The translations under genes and the position numbers were made by a program. Below, piece by piece: positions 16,576 through 25,431 of a stretch of 64,000 nucleotides of DNA. The notes under the pieces are model-generated. The model did no database searches and was not told where the DNA came from. It was given only the letters and a program-made list of their open reading frames with translations. Numbering within the stretch: position 1 is the first letter of the stretch; every line of letters begins with the position of its first letter. Origin of the DNA: Bact-08 sp964533215 (lineage in GTDB: Bacteria > Bacteroidota > Bacteroidia > Bacteroidales > UBA932); assembly GCA_964533215.1 (NCBI GenBank), contig CAZHLJ010000001.1:124001-188000 (forward strand), in the 5' to 3' direction.

Positions 16576-18767
16576 TCAATTTTAAGATCCTGAAAGGCAG
16601 CTGTGTATCCATCATTAGGAGCAGTAACCTGTATCCTTATTGAATATATAGGCTCTTTTGGATAGATAACAGCTTTTCCATCAATAAAATCATCTCCCTT
16701 GATGTAATCTTTTCCATTGTAAGAATATTCAACATAACCATCAGTAACATAATAGAAACCAATATTTGGGAGACCTGTTTCAATGGTTATTCTATTAGAT
16801 GTGACAGGTACCTTGAAAATGTATGAGAAATAATCACCGGCTTGAAGTCTACGGTCAGTTCTTACATAAGTATCCTGTTTGTAGTCATTTATGTTGGATA
16901 GGGGAGTCTTCTTATTCAAAATGACAGATGTTTCGATACTTAACTCCGGCTTTTGATAGTCATATTCTACATTTGACGCTTTAGCAGAAACACTTATAAG
17001 CTCATCGTGGAAGAATGTTGCAAAACGAAACTTAACAGGCTTGTCAGTAAATATTTCACTCCTATAGATAGGAGAGTAAGGGGTAGGATCGCTCTCATCC
17101 ATGGTGTATCTGATTACAAGCCAAGGATATTGTGAGGTGGCCTTTAGTGCCCCGTTATCGTAAGTCACCGAAGGAGGAGGTACGCGAAAAGCTATACCCA
17201 TTTGATACATTCTATCAAAATGGTATTTTGAAAGTCGATTGTCAAAATCCTGACAGTTCCTGATTTCCTGATTAGTCCACCCAATTTCAGCAATGGCGCA
17301 TAGCCTTGGATATGTCTGATAATCCAGAAAACGCGCAGGTTTGGCAAGTAATTCTGTCCAAAGGCCTCCTTGAACACCAACGATAAGTGACGACTCTTCC
17401 GGAGATAATTTTGCAGTACCTATCGGGTCAAGAGAATAGGTTTTGTCTAGTGTGACAATTCCTGCCCAGTTGTGTCCCCTCTCTATTTCAGACTGTTTCA
17501 TATCCAGATAGCAGTAAGGGCTAGGCATCATTATAGTTGAATGCCCGCTTTTTACAGCTTTAACCCCTTTGTCCACACTCCTCCACGCATATACCCTTGA
17601 ATCCTTATTAAGTTTTCCGCCATCCATAATCTCTTCCCAGCCAGCCATATGCTTTCCATGTTTTTCAACAATTTTTTCCATCCTCCGTACAAAATAGCTG
17701 AGTAGTTCTGCAGGTTCCTTCATGCTGTCTTTTTCCATTATGGCCTTGCAATCGGGACAAGCGAGCCATGAGGTGTAATTGACTTCATCGCCTCCAATGT
17801 GGATATATTTAGAAGGGAAAAGTTTTGACAGCTCCTTGATAATGTCATCCAACATTTTGTAATTAGCCTCTTTACCAACGCACCAGACATTTTTCCCCTC
17901 ACCCTGCACGCTTAGGCTATTGTCTGTTTTTGAACATCCTACCTGAGGATAAGTGGCAGTGACAGACTTGCTATGTCCTGGAAGATCTATCTCAGGAATT
18001 ATCTCAATTTGCCTTTCTGCCGCATAAGCAACTATCTCCTTTATCTCATCTTGAGTATAGAACCCTCCGTACTTTTTATTTCCTTGTCCGAAAGAGGGCT
18101 CCAAAACCTCATTCACACCTCTCCATGCTCCTTTGTTGGTAAGTTCAGGATATTTTTTTATCTCAATTCTCCACCCATTGTCATCCGTAAGATGCCAGTG
18201 AAAAGTGTTTATTTTGTGATATGACATCCAGTCAATGTATTTTTTAACAGTCTCTTTGTTAAAGAAAGTCCTAGAAACATCTAGCATCATACCTCGATAG
18301 CCAAATCTAGGAGAATCCTCTATTGAGATGGACTGTACTCTCCACAGCTCATGTCCGTTTGCCCTGCCAGAAAAAATTGTAGGTGGAAGTAACTGTAGCA
18401 ACGACTGAATACCATAGAAAATGCCGGATGATGTACTTGCCTTAATTATAACCCCTGATGGAGAAACATTCAGTAGATATCCCTCACTAGGGATATTATA
18501 AGCTTCTGATAAATCTAAAAGTATAAAATTGTCTTTTGGGACTCTCTTCACGTTGTTAAAAGAGTACTCTGTAGCTTTCACCAACTTGCTTTTAAGATAG
18601 TTCAGGTTGGTTTGGTTTTTCTCGTTTGTGTATATAACACATTTATCATTCAGATAAAAAAAACCTATACCAAGCTCAGCTTTGTTAGGCTTTGGAATGA
18701 TGGTGGTTTGTGCTGCAAGTGAGATTGACACGAGCACAGATGCACATACAATAAGTAGTCTCTTCAT
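16572..18767 (-). CDS. GH20 beta-N-acetylhexosaminidase, secreted
   Basis: This 731-residue enzyme removes terminal N-acetylhexosamine residues from glycans by substrate-assisted catalysis. After a signal peptide (about 1-19) there is a GH20 N-terminal domain (GH20b, about 22-150) with G-I-F-Y-G-I-Q-S-L-L-Q-L, then the GH20 barrel containing HWHLTDDNGWRIEI, and H-I-G-G-D-E-V with the catalytic pair Asp327-Glu328. The C-terminal 200 residues hold a chitobiase-like C-terminal segment (DNGALKATSQYPW..IRYTMDESDPT) and a discoidin-like beta domain. This is the standard Bacteroidota exo-hexosaminidase for host or peptidoglycan-derived glycans. It is monocistronic and convergent with the upstream amidase; its promoter region is shared with the divergent sdhA. 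Confidence 0.93.
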   Translation of the reverse strand: MKRLLIVCASVLVSISLAAQTTIIPKPNKAELGIGFFYLNDKCVIYTNEKNQTNLNYLKSKLVKATEYSFNNVKRVPKDNFILLDLSEAYNIPSEGYLLNVSPSGVIIKASTSSGIFYGIQSLLQLLPPTIFSGRANGHELWRVQSISIEDSPRFGYRGMMLDVSRTFFNKETVKKYIDWMSYHKINTFHWHLTDDNGWRIEIKKYPELTNKGAWRGVNEVLEPSFGQGNKKYGGFYTQDEIKEIVAYAAERQIEIIPEIDLPGHSKSVTATYPQVGCSKTDNSLSVQGEGKNVWCVGKEANYKMLDDIIKELSKLFPSKYIHIGGDEVNYTSWLACPDCKAIMEKDSMKEPAELLSYFVRRMEKIVEKHGKHMAGWEEIMDGGKLNKDSRVYAWRSVDKGVKAVKSGHSTIMMPSPYCYLDMKQSEIERGHNWAGIVTLDKTYSLDPIGTAKLSPEESSLIVGVQGGLWTELLAKPARFLDYQTYPRLCAIAEIGWTNQEIRNCQDFDNRLSKYHFDRMYQMGIAFRVPPPSVTYDNGALKATSQYPWLVIRYTMDESDPTPYSPIYRSEIFTDKPVKFRFATFFHDELISVSAKASNVEYDYQKPELSIETSVILNKKTPLSNINDYKQDTYVRTDRRLQAGDYFSYIFKVPVTSNRITIETGLPNIGFYYVTDGYVEYSYNGKDYIKGDDFIDGKAVIYPKEPIYSIRIQVTAPNDGYTAAFQDLKID

Positions 18768-18825
18768 TTAGATATATTTAGAGTTTTATGTTAAGCCATG
18801 TAAAGGTACAAAAGTATAGATATAA

Positions 18826-18856
18826 TTGGTTATCTTATCCTAAATATGTACTTTTG
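18826..18856 (+). promoter_or_regulatory. Promoter of sdhAB (Bacteroidota type)
   Basis: A TTG -33 element at 18826-18828 lies 20 bp upstream of TACTTTTG at 18849-18856, an exact match to the Bacteroidota consensus TTG-N19-21-TAnnTTTG. The ATG of sdhA follows 22 bp later. This shows that the operon starts at sdhA, with no sdhC in front. Confidence 0.7.
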
Positions 18857-18878
18857 CGGACTTTTAAAATAGTAAAAA

Positions 18879-20825
18879 ATGTCCGAAAAACTAATTTCAA
18901 AAATCCCTGAGGGGCCTTTGTCCGAAAAGTGGACAGAGCATAAAGCGCACATCCGTGTTGTCAGCCCTGGAAACAAGCGTAAGTTGGAGGTTATCGTTAT
19001 TGGTACTGGTTTGGGTGGAGCTTCTGCTGCTGCATCTCTTGGAGAACTAGGCTATAACGTGAAGGTTTTTTGCATTAGCGATTCACCTCGTAGGGCTCAC
19101 TCCATTGCAGCTCAGGGTGGTATCAATGGCGCTAAAAACTACCCTAACGATAACGACTCTGTATATCGTCTATTCTATGACACGATCAAAGGCGGAGACT
19201 ATAGGAGCAGAGAGGCAAATGTTTACCGCTTAGCTGAGGTAAGTAATGCAATTATTGACCAATGTGTAGCACAAGGTGTCCCTTTTGCACGTGATTACGG
19301 CGGATTACTGGCCAACCGTTCCTTTGGAGGAGCTCAGGTAAGTAGGACATTCTATGCAAGAGGACAAACCGGTCAGCAATTACTTTTAGGTGCATATGCA
19401 GCTCTAAACCGTCAGATTCATGAAGGTACTGTAAAATGCTTCACCCGTCACGAAATGCTTGACCTTGTTCTTATTAATGGAGAGGCAAAAGGTATCATTG
19501 CAAGAAATCTTGTAACTGGAGAAATAGAGAGGTTTGGTGCTCACGCTGTTGTTGTTGCAACAGGTGGTTACGGGAATGTATATTTCCTTTCAACCAATGC
19601 CATGAACAGTAATGGTTCTGCTGCATGGCAGTGCTATAAAAAGGGAGCTTTCTTTGCCAATCCTTGTTTCGCTCAGATTCACCCTACCTGTATTCCGGTT
19701 CACGGAGAGCAGCAATCAAAACTTACCCTGATGAGTGAGTCACTCAGAAATGATGGAAGAATATGGGTTCCAAAGAAAAAAGAGGATGTAGAGAGGTTAA
19801 GGGCCAAAAAAGTAAAGGCTTCTCAAATTCCTGAAGAAGATAGAGATTATTATCTTGAGAGACGCTATCCTGCATTTGGTAACCTAGTTCCAAGGGACGT
19901 GGCTTCAAGAGCTGCCAAGGAGAGATGTGATGCAGGTTTTGGTGTGAATGAGACTGGTCTTGCTGTTTTCCTGGATTTCAAGACATCCATTGAACGTTTA
20001 GGCAAACATGTGATTGAGGAGAGATATGGGAACTTGTTCCAGATGTATGAAAAGATCACAGATGTAAATCCTTATGACGAACCAATGATGATATTTCCTG
20101 CAATCCACTATACAATGGGTGGGTTATGGGTAGATTATAACCTTCAGACTACTATACCTGGTCTTTACGCTATAGGAGAGGCTAATTTCAGTGATCATGG
20201 CGGAAACCGTCTTGGAGCATCAGCTCTGATGCAAGGTCTTGCTGATGGCTATTTTGTCCTTCCTAATACTATTGGTGACTATCTTTCACATAAAATTCAG
20301 GAACCTAAGACCGATATCAACAATCCTGCTTTTGCAGAGGCTGAGAAAGCAGTCAAGGATAAAATTGCAAAACTATTCTCAATCAAAGGGAAAGAACCTG
20401 TGGATTATTATCATAAAAAACTTGGCCATATAATGTGGAACAACGTCGGAATGGCAAGAAATGAAGACGGTCTTAAGCGTGCAATCAAAGAGATAACCGA
20501 GTTACGTTCAGAATTCTGGAAAAACGTATATGTCCCTGGAGAAAACAACGAATTCAACCAAGAGATAGAGAAAGCTTTGAAAGTTGCTGATTTTATGGAA
20601 CTGGGAGAGCTTATGGCTCGCGATGCTCTTAATCGCAGGGAATCCTGCGGGGGTCATTTCCGCGAAGAGATGCAGACTCCGGACGGAGAGACTCTTCGTG
20701 ACGACGAGAATTTCATGTATGTAAGTACCTGGGAGTACAAGGGAGATGGGCAGGAGCCTCAAATGCACAAGGAAGAGCTCAAATACGAGTTTACAAAATT
20801 GGCTACAAGAAACTATAAAGATTAA
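18879..20825 (+). CDS. sdhA: Fumarate reductase/succinate dehydrogenase flavoprotein subunit
   Basis: This 648-residue catalytic subunit interconverts fumarate and succinate. It has the FAD dinucleotide-binding motif V-I-G-T-G-L-G-G-A-S-A-A (about residues 35-46), the R-A-H-S-I-A-A-Q-G-G-I-N segment whose His carries the covalent FAD, the substrate-site H-P-T, and the C-terminal R-R-E-S-C-G-G-H-F region. The GGNRLGASAL motif binds FAD near the active site. Length and insertions match the type B enzymes of Bacteroidota, which run as fumarate reductases in anaerobic members. sdhB follows 12 bp later. The cytochrome b subunit gene (sdhC), which normally precedes sdhA in this phylum, is absent: the 111 bp upstream hold only a promoter. 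Confidence 0.96.
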   Translation: MSEKLISKIPEGPLSEKWTEHKAHIRVVSPGNKRKLEVIVIGTGLGGASAAASLGELGYNVKVFCISDSPRRAHSIAAQGGINGAKNYPNDNDSVYRLFYDTIKGGDYRSREANVYRLAEVSNAIIDQCVAQGVPFARDYGGLLANRSFGGAQVSRTFYARGQTGQQLLLGAYAALNRQIHEGTVKCFTRHEMLDLVLINGEAKGIIARNLVTGEIERFGAHAVVVATGGYGNVYFLSTNAMNSNGSAAWQCYKKGAFFANPCFAQIHPTCIPVHGEQQSKLTLMSESLRNDGRIWVPKKKEDVERLRAKKVKASQIPEEDRDYYLERRYPAFGNLVPRDVASRAAKERCDAGFGVNETGLAVFLDFKTSIERLGKHVIEERYGNLFQMYEKITDVNPYDEPMMIFPAIHYTMGGLWVDYNLQTTIPGLYAIGEANFSDHGGNRLGASALMQGLADGYFVLPNTIGDYLSHKIQEPKTDINNPAFAEAEKAVKDKIAKLFSIKGKEPVDYYHKKLGHIMWNNVGMARNEDGLKRAIKEITELRSEFWKNVYVPGENNEFNQEIEKALKVADFMELGELMARDALNRRESCGGHFREEMQTPDGETLRDDENFMYVSTWEYKGDGQEPQMHKEELKYEFTKLATRNYKD

Positions 20826-20837
20826 GAGTTTATCATT

Positions 20838-21617
20838 ATGGACTTAACATTAAAAGTATGGCGCCAGAAAAGCGCAAAAGATAAGGGACATTTCGAGACC
20901 TACAAGGTTAAGGATATCTCTCCCGATTCATCTTTTCTTGAGATGATGGATATACTTAACGACCAGCTTATCCGTGAAGGAAACGACCCTGTAGCGATAA
21001 ACAAGGGATGTAAAGGCGAAGGGCCGGTTGTATTTGACAATGACTGCCGTGAGGGTATTTGCGGTATGTGTTCACTATATATCGACGGAAGAGCTCATGG
21101 ACCTGACAATGATATAACAACCTGCCAGCTGCATATGCGTAAATTCCATGATGGCGATACAATAACCATAGAACCATGGCGTTCAGCAGCAATGCCGGTT
21201 ATCAAGGATTTGGTTGTCAACAGAAATGCTTTGGATCAGATACTTCAAGCAGGTGGATACGTTTCTGTAAGTACAGGAGGTGTTCCTGATGGTAACTCAA
21301 TTCCAATACCAAAAGATGACGCAGAGGAGAGTATGGATGCTGCTGCATGCATTGGATGTGGAGCATGTATTGCAACCTGCAAGAATGGTTCTGCAATGTT
21401 GTTTGTCTCTGCAAGAGTAAGCTCTCTTGCATTGCTACCTCAAGGCAAAGTAGAGGGTGCTAGAAGAGCTAAGGCAATGGTAGCCAAGATGGATGATCTG
21501 GGATTCGGAGCCTGTACCAATACTCGTGCTTGTGAAATGGAGTGCCCTAAAGGTATTACAGTAGCACATATTGCCCGTTTGAACAGAGAGTTTCTTCTGG
21601 CAAAACTGAAAGACTGA
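20838..21617 (+). CDS. sdhB: Fumarate reductase/succinate dehydrogenase iron-sulfur subunit
   Basis: This 259-residue subunit carries electrons between the membrane quinone site and the flavoprotein. An N-terminal ferredoxin-like domain has the [2Fe-2S] ligands in N-D-C-R-E-G-I-C-G-M-C with the last Cys at T-C-Q-L. The C-terminal domain has C-I-G-C-G-A-C-I-A-T-C and C-T-N-T-R-A-C-E-M-E-C-P-K-G for the [4Fe-4S] and third clusters. The spacing and the insert between the domains are those of the type B (diheme, single SdhC) family. It is the last gene of the sdhAB operon, followed within 15 bp by a strong terminator. No membrane anchor gene lies on either side. Confidence 0.96.
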   Translation: MDLTLKVWRQKSAKDKGHFETYKVKDISPDSSFLEMMDILNDQLIREGNDPVAINKGCKGEGPVVFDNDCREGICGMCSLYIDGRAHGPDNDITTCQLHMRKFHDGDTITIEPWRSAAMPVIKDLVVNRNALDQILQAGGYVSVSTGGVPDGNSIPIPKDDAEESMDAAACIGCGACIATCKNGSAMLFVSARVSSLALLPQGKVEGARRAKAMVAKMDDLGFGACTNTRACEMECPKGITVAHIARLNREFLLAKLKD

Positions 21618-21630
21618 TTACGTTTACTTT

Positions 21631-21678
21631 ATAAAAAGAGAGCGGCCTGAAAGAAAATTCAAGCCGCTCTCTTTTTAT
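21631..21678. terminator. Terminator after sdhB
   Basis: A perfect 16-bp inverted repeat (21631-21646 and 21663-21678, core GAGAGCGGC/GCCGCTCTC) is flanked by A and T runs. It can serve the rightward sdhAB and the leftward lipoprotein gene that converges on it. Confidence 0.92.
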
Positions 21679-21702
21679 AACAACGTGTTGTTTTTAGAGT
21701 CT

Positions 21703-22230
21703 CTATTGTGTCCTAGTGTATACGCCAACACCATCAAACGATACTATAAGATTTGCAAAAGTTTCTGGGGCATCATCTGTAGGTTTTAGCATCGAATATA
21801 ATATGCTTAACATATAATCCTTGGTATAGTATACTTCAAGTTTTTTATTGTTTGATGCCGCTGCAATACTGTTTGGAAAGATAGAGTTCTTAATTATTAC
21901 ATATATGTCATACTGAGTATATGTACCTGGGACAGTTGAGGCAACAGGGTCTTTATAAACAAAGTTGACAACATTTGGTGCTGAAAATTGAATAATGCCA
22001 GGTTTGCGGATCTCTTTTAGGATTTCTTCTTTGTGGCTGTTAAGATATTTGAATGCAGATGGGCACATTTCTGCATATGTAGGATTGTAGACAATCTGTA
22101 AAAAGGTAGCAGCGGAGTCCAGTTGCCAGGAACCTTCTAGGACTACAGGTTCAGACTCTTTATTACAACCGAAGAGTGAAAGTGATAAAAGGGCTATTGC
22201 GGCAACAGACAGGAATTTTGTTAATTTCAT
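21703..22230 (-). CDS. Putative lipoprotein of unknown function
   Basis: This 175-residue protein starts with a lipoprotein signal peptide (L-F-G-C, lipidated Cys at 22), followed by E-G-S-W-Q-L-D-S, which resembles the opening strand of the small lipocalin-like lipoproteins that are common in Bacteroidota. The rest is beta-rich with no recognised catalytic motif. It is monocistronic, convergent with sdhB and divergent from the alpha/beta hydrolase gene. The export call is firm from the lipobox; the function is not known. Confidence 0.7.
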   Translation of the reverse strand: MKLTKFLSVAAIALLSLSLFGCNKESEPVVLEGSWQLDSAATFLQIVYNPTYAEMCPSAFKYLNSHKEEILKEIRKPGIIQFSAPNVVNFVYKDPVASTVPGTYTQYDIYVIIKNSIFPNSIAAASNNKKLEVYYTKDYMLSILYSMLKPTDDAPETFANLIVSFDGVGVYTRTQ

Positions 22231-22333
22231 TGGTTCTTCATTTTTCTAAATTAAAAATTGCATGTCTAGGTTATTTGAACAAAAATATAAAAATTACTCC
22301 AATATCTATTAAATTTGTAAAAATTATACCCCT

Positions 22334-23128
22334 ATGGAATTTTTTGCGACTTGTAAAGGTATTCCTGTCCATATCTCAGACAGTAAAAAAGGAGAGACAA
22401 CTCTTTTTCTATTACATGGTTATCTTGAAACCCTGTATGTATGGGAGGACTTTACGGCCTCTCTTTCTCCTTACCTACGGATTATCTCAATTGATCTGCC
22501 TGGACATGGCCTTTCAGGCTCAGACAAAGAGTGCAACAGTATGGAGTTTTGTGCCGATGTTGCTAAGGAGGTTCTGGATCTCTGCAAAGTTGATAAAGCC
22601 TCTGTTTTGGGGCACTCAATGGGCGGATATGTAGCAATTGAGGCTGTAAAACGTTATCCTGAAAGATTCTCCAGCCTTGTTCTTATGCACTCTTTTCCTA
22701 TGGCCGATTCAGAAGAGAAGAAGTTGGACCGGGACCGGGAGATTGCCCTGGTTCAGAAATCCAAGCTTCAGCTAATTGTAAAAATGGGGATTCCGAAAAT
22801 GTTTGCAGCAGAAAATCTACGCCGAATGGATGAAAAGATAAGGGAAATCTCTGAAGTTGCAGAAACACATGACCCTGAAGGAATAGTAGCCTCTATATCA
22901 GGACTTAAGATACGATCTGATAATTCAGACTTCCTCAGAAGTTATAATTCACCCCTTCTTATTTTTTTCGGCAGCCATGATATCCATATTCCTTTAGAAA
23001 AGGCAAATTTTATAACTAAAATGCTTCCAAAAGCTGAAATACAAATCATGGAACACTCCGGGCACAACAGTTTTCTGGAAGAGCCGACACTTGTTCAGCA
23101 AAGAATTTTAAAGTTTCTTTCGCTATGA
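22334..23128 (+). CDS. Alpha/beta-fold hydrolase
   Basis: This 264-residue cytoplasmic protein has the classic alpha/beta-hydrolase features: an oxyanion-hole region F-L-L-H-G-Y near residue 27, P-G-H-G-L-S at about 56-61, the nucleophile elbow G-H-S-M-G-G with Ser95, an acid in G-S-H-D (about residue 218) and the catalytic His in H-S-G-H-N (about residue 244). It resembles small esterases or carboxylester hydrolases related to MenH/BioH, but nothing fixes the substrate. It is coupled to the next gene by a 4-bp ATGA overlap, so the pair may act together on a peptide- or ester-type compound. A TAAATTTG element at 22310-22317 is a possible -7 box. Confidence 0.82.
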   Translation: MEFFATCKGIPVHISDSKKGETTLFLLHGYLETLYVWEDFTASLSPYLRIISIDLPGHGLSGSDKECNSMEFCADVAKEVLDLCKVDKASVLGHSMGGYVAIEAVKRYPERFSSLVLMHSFPMADSEEKKLDRDREIALVQKSKLQLIVKMGIPKMFAAENLRRMDEKIREISEVAETHDPEGIVASISGLKIRSDNSDFLRSYNSPLLIFFGSHDIHIPLEKANFITKMLPKAEIQIMEHSGHNSFLEEPTLVQQRILKFLSL

Positions 23129-24258
23129 AAAGACTGATTACAGCATTTCTAATATTATCATCTTTTGCTGTGTATGCACAGGATAGAGTTCGGGATTATG
23201 GAGTTCAGATTGGTGTTTTCAAGACAGGGAAATTCAATGCTATCACTGATGTTGCGGGTGTAAAAGTCGGGCATGTGACACTTAACCAAGGAGATGATAT
23301 GAGGACAGGTGTAACGGCAATTATTCCCCATGGCGGAAATATTTTCAGAAAGAAGGTCCCTGCTGCAATGTATATTGGTAACGGTTTTGGCAAGCTCACC
23401 GGTTATTCACAGGTCAAGGAACTCGGAAATATTGAGACGCCCATCATTCTTACAAACACTCTCAGTGTCTCTGCCGGCCTCGATGCCCTGATCACTTACA
23501 CTCTTGCCCAGGAAGGAAATTCATCCATTGGCTCGGTAAATGGGATTGTAGGAGAGACCAATGATGGTGGGCTAAACAATATAAGGGCAAGATATGTAAA
23601 ACCAGAGCATGTTCTCAAGGCAATTGCAAATGCTAAGGATGGAAGGGTAGAGGAGGGCTGCGTAGGAGCAGGTACAGGAACCATCTGTTTTGGTTTTAAG
23701 GGTGGGATAGGCACTTCATCAAGAGTATTGCCTGAATCTCTTGGGGGATATACTGTTGGTGTATTGGTCCAGACTAACTATGGCGGTGTTCTTGAAGTTG
23801 CCGGTGTGCAGGTTGGTCAGATATTAGGAAAGTATGATTATAGCAAGAATGTAATGCAGGATGTTGATGGTTCTTGCATGATGGTTGTCATAACCGATGC
23901 TCCTCTTACTTCAAGAAACCTTGAAAGGTTGGCTAAAAGGGCAGTCATGGGACTTTCAAAGACAGGAGGAATTGCATCAAATGGAAGCGGGGATTATGTA
24001 ATTGCTGTTTCAACTGCCAAAGAGAATCTTGTTGATGACAATTCTGAATTCTATATGCCAAAAGAGCTTAACAATGAGGATGTTTCTCCATTGTTCCTTG
24101 CTACAATCGAGGCTACGGAAGAGGCTCTTCTCAACTCACTTTTTGCTGCTAAAACTACAAAAGGATTTAATGGCAAAGTCGTTGAAAAACTGCCCGTAGA
24201 AAAAATAATAGAATACGTTAAGGCTAACCAAAGGGGGTATGGGCTTAACAACCATTAA
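23125..24258 (+). CDS. P1-family (DmpA/BapA-like) beta-aminopeptidase, secreted
   Basis: This 377-residue protein has a signal peptide (about 1-18, ending V-Y-A-Q) followed by the P1 peptidase fold. Its N-terminal block N-A-I-T-D-V-A-G-V-K-V-G-H-V-T-L is typical of the DmpA family. These enzymes are made as one chain and cut themselves before the nucleophile Ser. Here the site is D-G-S-C-M-M-V-V-I-T-D-A-P-L, placing cleavage at Gly249-Ser250. The later G-S-G-D-Y motif supplies further active-site residues. Family members release N-terminal D-, L- or beta-amino acids from small peptides. It overlaps the hydrolase gene by 4 bp and abuts hflX with no spacer on the opposite strand. Confidence 0.9.
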   Translation: MKRLITAFLILSSFAVYAQDRVRDYGVQIGVFKTGKFNAITDVAGVKVGHVTLNQGDDMRTGVTAIIPHGGNIFRKKVPAAMYIGNGFGKLTGYSQVKELGNIETPIILTNTLSVSAGLDALITYTLAQEGNSSIGSVNGIVGETNDGGLNNIRARYVKPEHVLKAIANAKDGRVEEGCVGAGTGTICFGFKGGIGTSSRVLPESLGGYTVGVLVQTNYGGVLEVAGVQVGQILGKYDYSKNVMQDVDGSCMMVVITDAPLTSRNLERLAKRAVMGLSKTGGIASNGSGDYVIAVSTAKENLVDDNSEFYMPKELNNEDVSPLFLATIEATEEALLNSLFAAKTTKGFNGKVVEKLPVEKIIEYVKANQRGYGLNNH

Positions 24259-25422
24259 CTACCATAGAAAATTGTTGAATGGATATCTGCCTGCATGAAT
24301 TTCTGCCACCATTTTGTAAAGGTCGTTTCTTAATTTGTCTATCTGGATCTTCTCTTTTGCAGAAATAAAGATGCAAGGGGAGTGTTCTTTTCCCATCCAG
24401 GAGTTCTTTAGCTCTTCTATGCTGTAATTCTCTTGTTTTTTTGGACCCAAATCATATTCGTCCTGCGGGATATACTTATAAACGTCGACCTTGTTAAACA
24501 CAAGAAAAAGGGGCTTATCTTTCGCTCCTATCTCGGAGAGAGTCTCGTGTACGACTTTTATCTGTTCTTCAAAATTTGGGTGCGAAATATCCACCACATG
24601 TACAAGTATATCTGCTTCCCGAACCTCGTCCAATGTGCTTTTGAATGATTCAACCAACTGGTGTGGAAGTTTACGGATAAAACCTACTGTATCGCACAGG
24701 AGAAATGGCACATTCTCTATGACAACCTTTCTTACTGTTGTGTCCAATGTGGCGAACAGCTTATTTTCCGCAAAAACATCACTTTTTGCAAGCAGATTCA
24801 TCAATGTGCTTTTTCCGACATTTGTATAGCCAACCAGGGATATTCTTACCATACTGCCTCTGTTTCCCCTCTGTGAAGACATCTGACGGTCAATTTTCTT
24901 GAGCTGTTCCTTCAGTCGGCTTATCTTATCCAGAATAATACGCCGGTCAGTTTCAATCTGACTCTCTCCGGGGCCCCTGAAGCCTATTCCTCCCTTCTGC
25001 CTTTCAAGATGAGTCCACATTCTGGTTAATCTCGGTAAAAGATATTGATACTGAGCTAATTCTACCTGCGTCTTAGCGTAAGCAGTTTTTGCTCTTTGAG
25101 CAAAAATATCAAGAATGAGGTTTGTTCTATCCAATATCCGACATTCAAGCTCCCGTTCAATATTTCTCAACTGTGAAGGAGAGAGCTCATCGTCAAAAAT
25201 AACAAGGTTTATATCCTGTTCCTTAATGTAAGCTTTTATTTCCTCAAGCTTACCTGTCCCTATATAAGTTTTAGGGTTAGGCTTATCAACCTTCTGAATA
25301 AATCTTTTTTCTCCGAAAGCTCCGGCTGTTTCTGCCAGAAATTCCAACTCGTCAAGGTAATCATTTACCTTTTGCTCATCATCATTTTGTCTGACAACTC
25401 CTACAAAAATGGTTTTTTCCAT
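24259..25422 (-). CDS. hflX: Ribosome-associated GTPase HflX
   Basis: HflX binds the 50S subunit and splits stalled or stress-damaged ribosomes. The 387-residue protein has the HflX N-terminal domain, ending in the glycine-rich linker G-G-I-G-F-R-G-P-G-E-S-Q-I-E-T-D-R-R (about 150-167). The G domain has P-loop GYTNVGKST near residue 204, D-T-V-G-F-I in switch II, and N-K-V-D (G4). A short C-terminal region follows. It lies 9 bp downstream of a TonB-family gene on the same strand and is probably in its transcript. Length is normal for the phylum. Confidence 0.95.
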   Translation of the reverse strand: MEKTIFVGVVRQNDDEQKVNDYLDELEFLAETAGAFGEKRFIQKVDKPNPKTYIGTGKLEEIKAYIKEQDINLVIFDDELSPSQLRNIERELECRILDRTNLILDIFAQRAKTAYAKTQVELAQYQYLLPRLTRMWTHLERQKGGIGFRGPGESQIETDRRIILDKISRLKEQLKKIDRQMSSQRGNRGSMVRISLVGYTNVGKSTLMNLLAKSDVFAENKLFATLDTTVRKVVIENVPFLLCDTVGFIRKLPHQLVESFKSTLDEVREADILVHVVDISHPNFEEQIKVVHETLSEIGAKDKPLFLVFNKVDVYKYIPQDEYDLGPKKQENYSIEELKNSWMGKEHSPCIFISAKEKIQIDKLRNDLYKMVAEIHAGRYPFNNFLW

Positions 25423-25431
25423 ATAAATTTT

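Noticed and set aside
22176..22634. 152-codon plus-strand frame overlapping the alpha/beta hydrolase start
   Set aside because: It is out of frame with a clear hydrolase gene and has no recognisable features.
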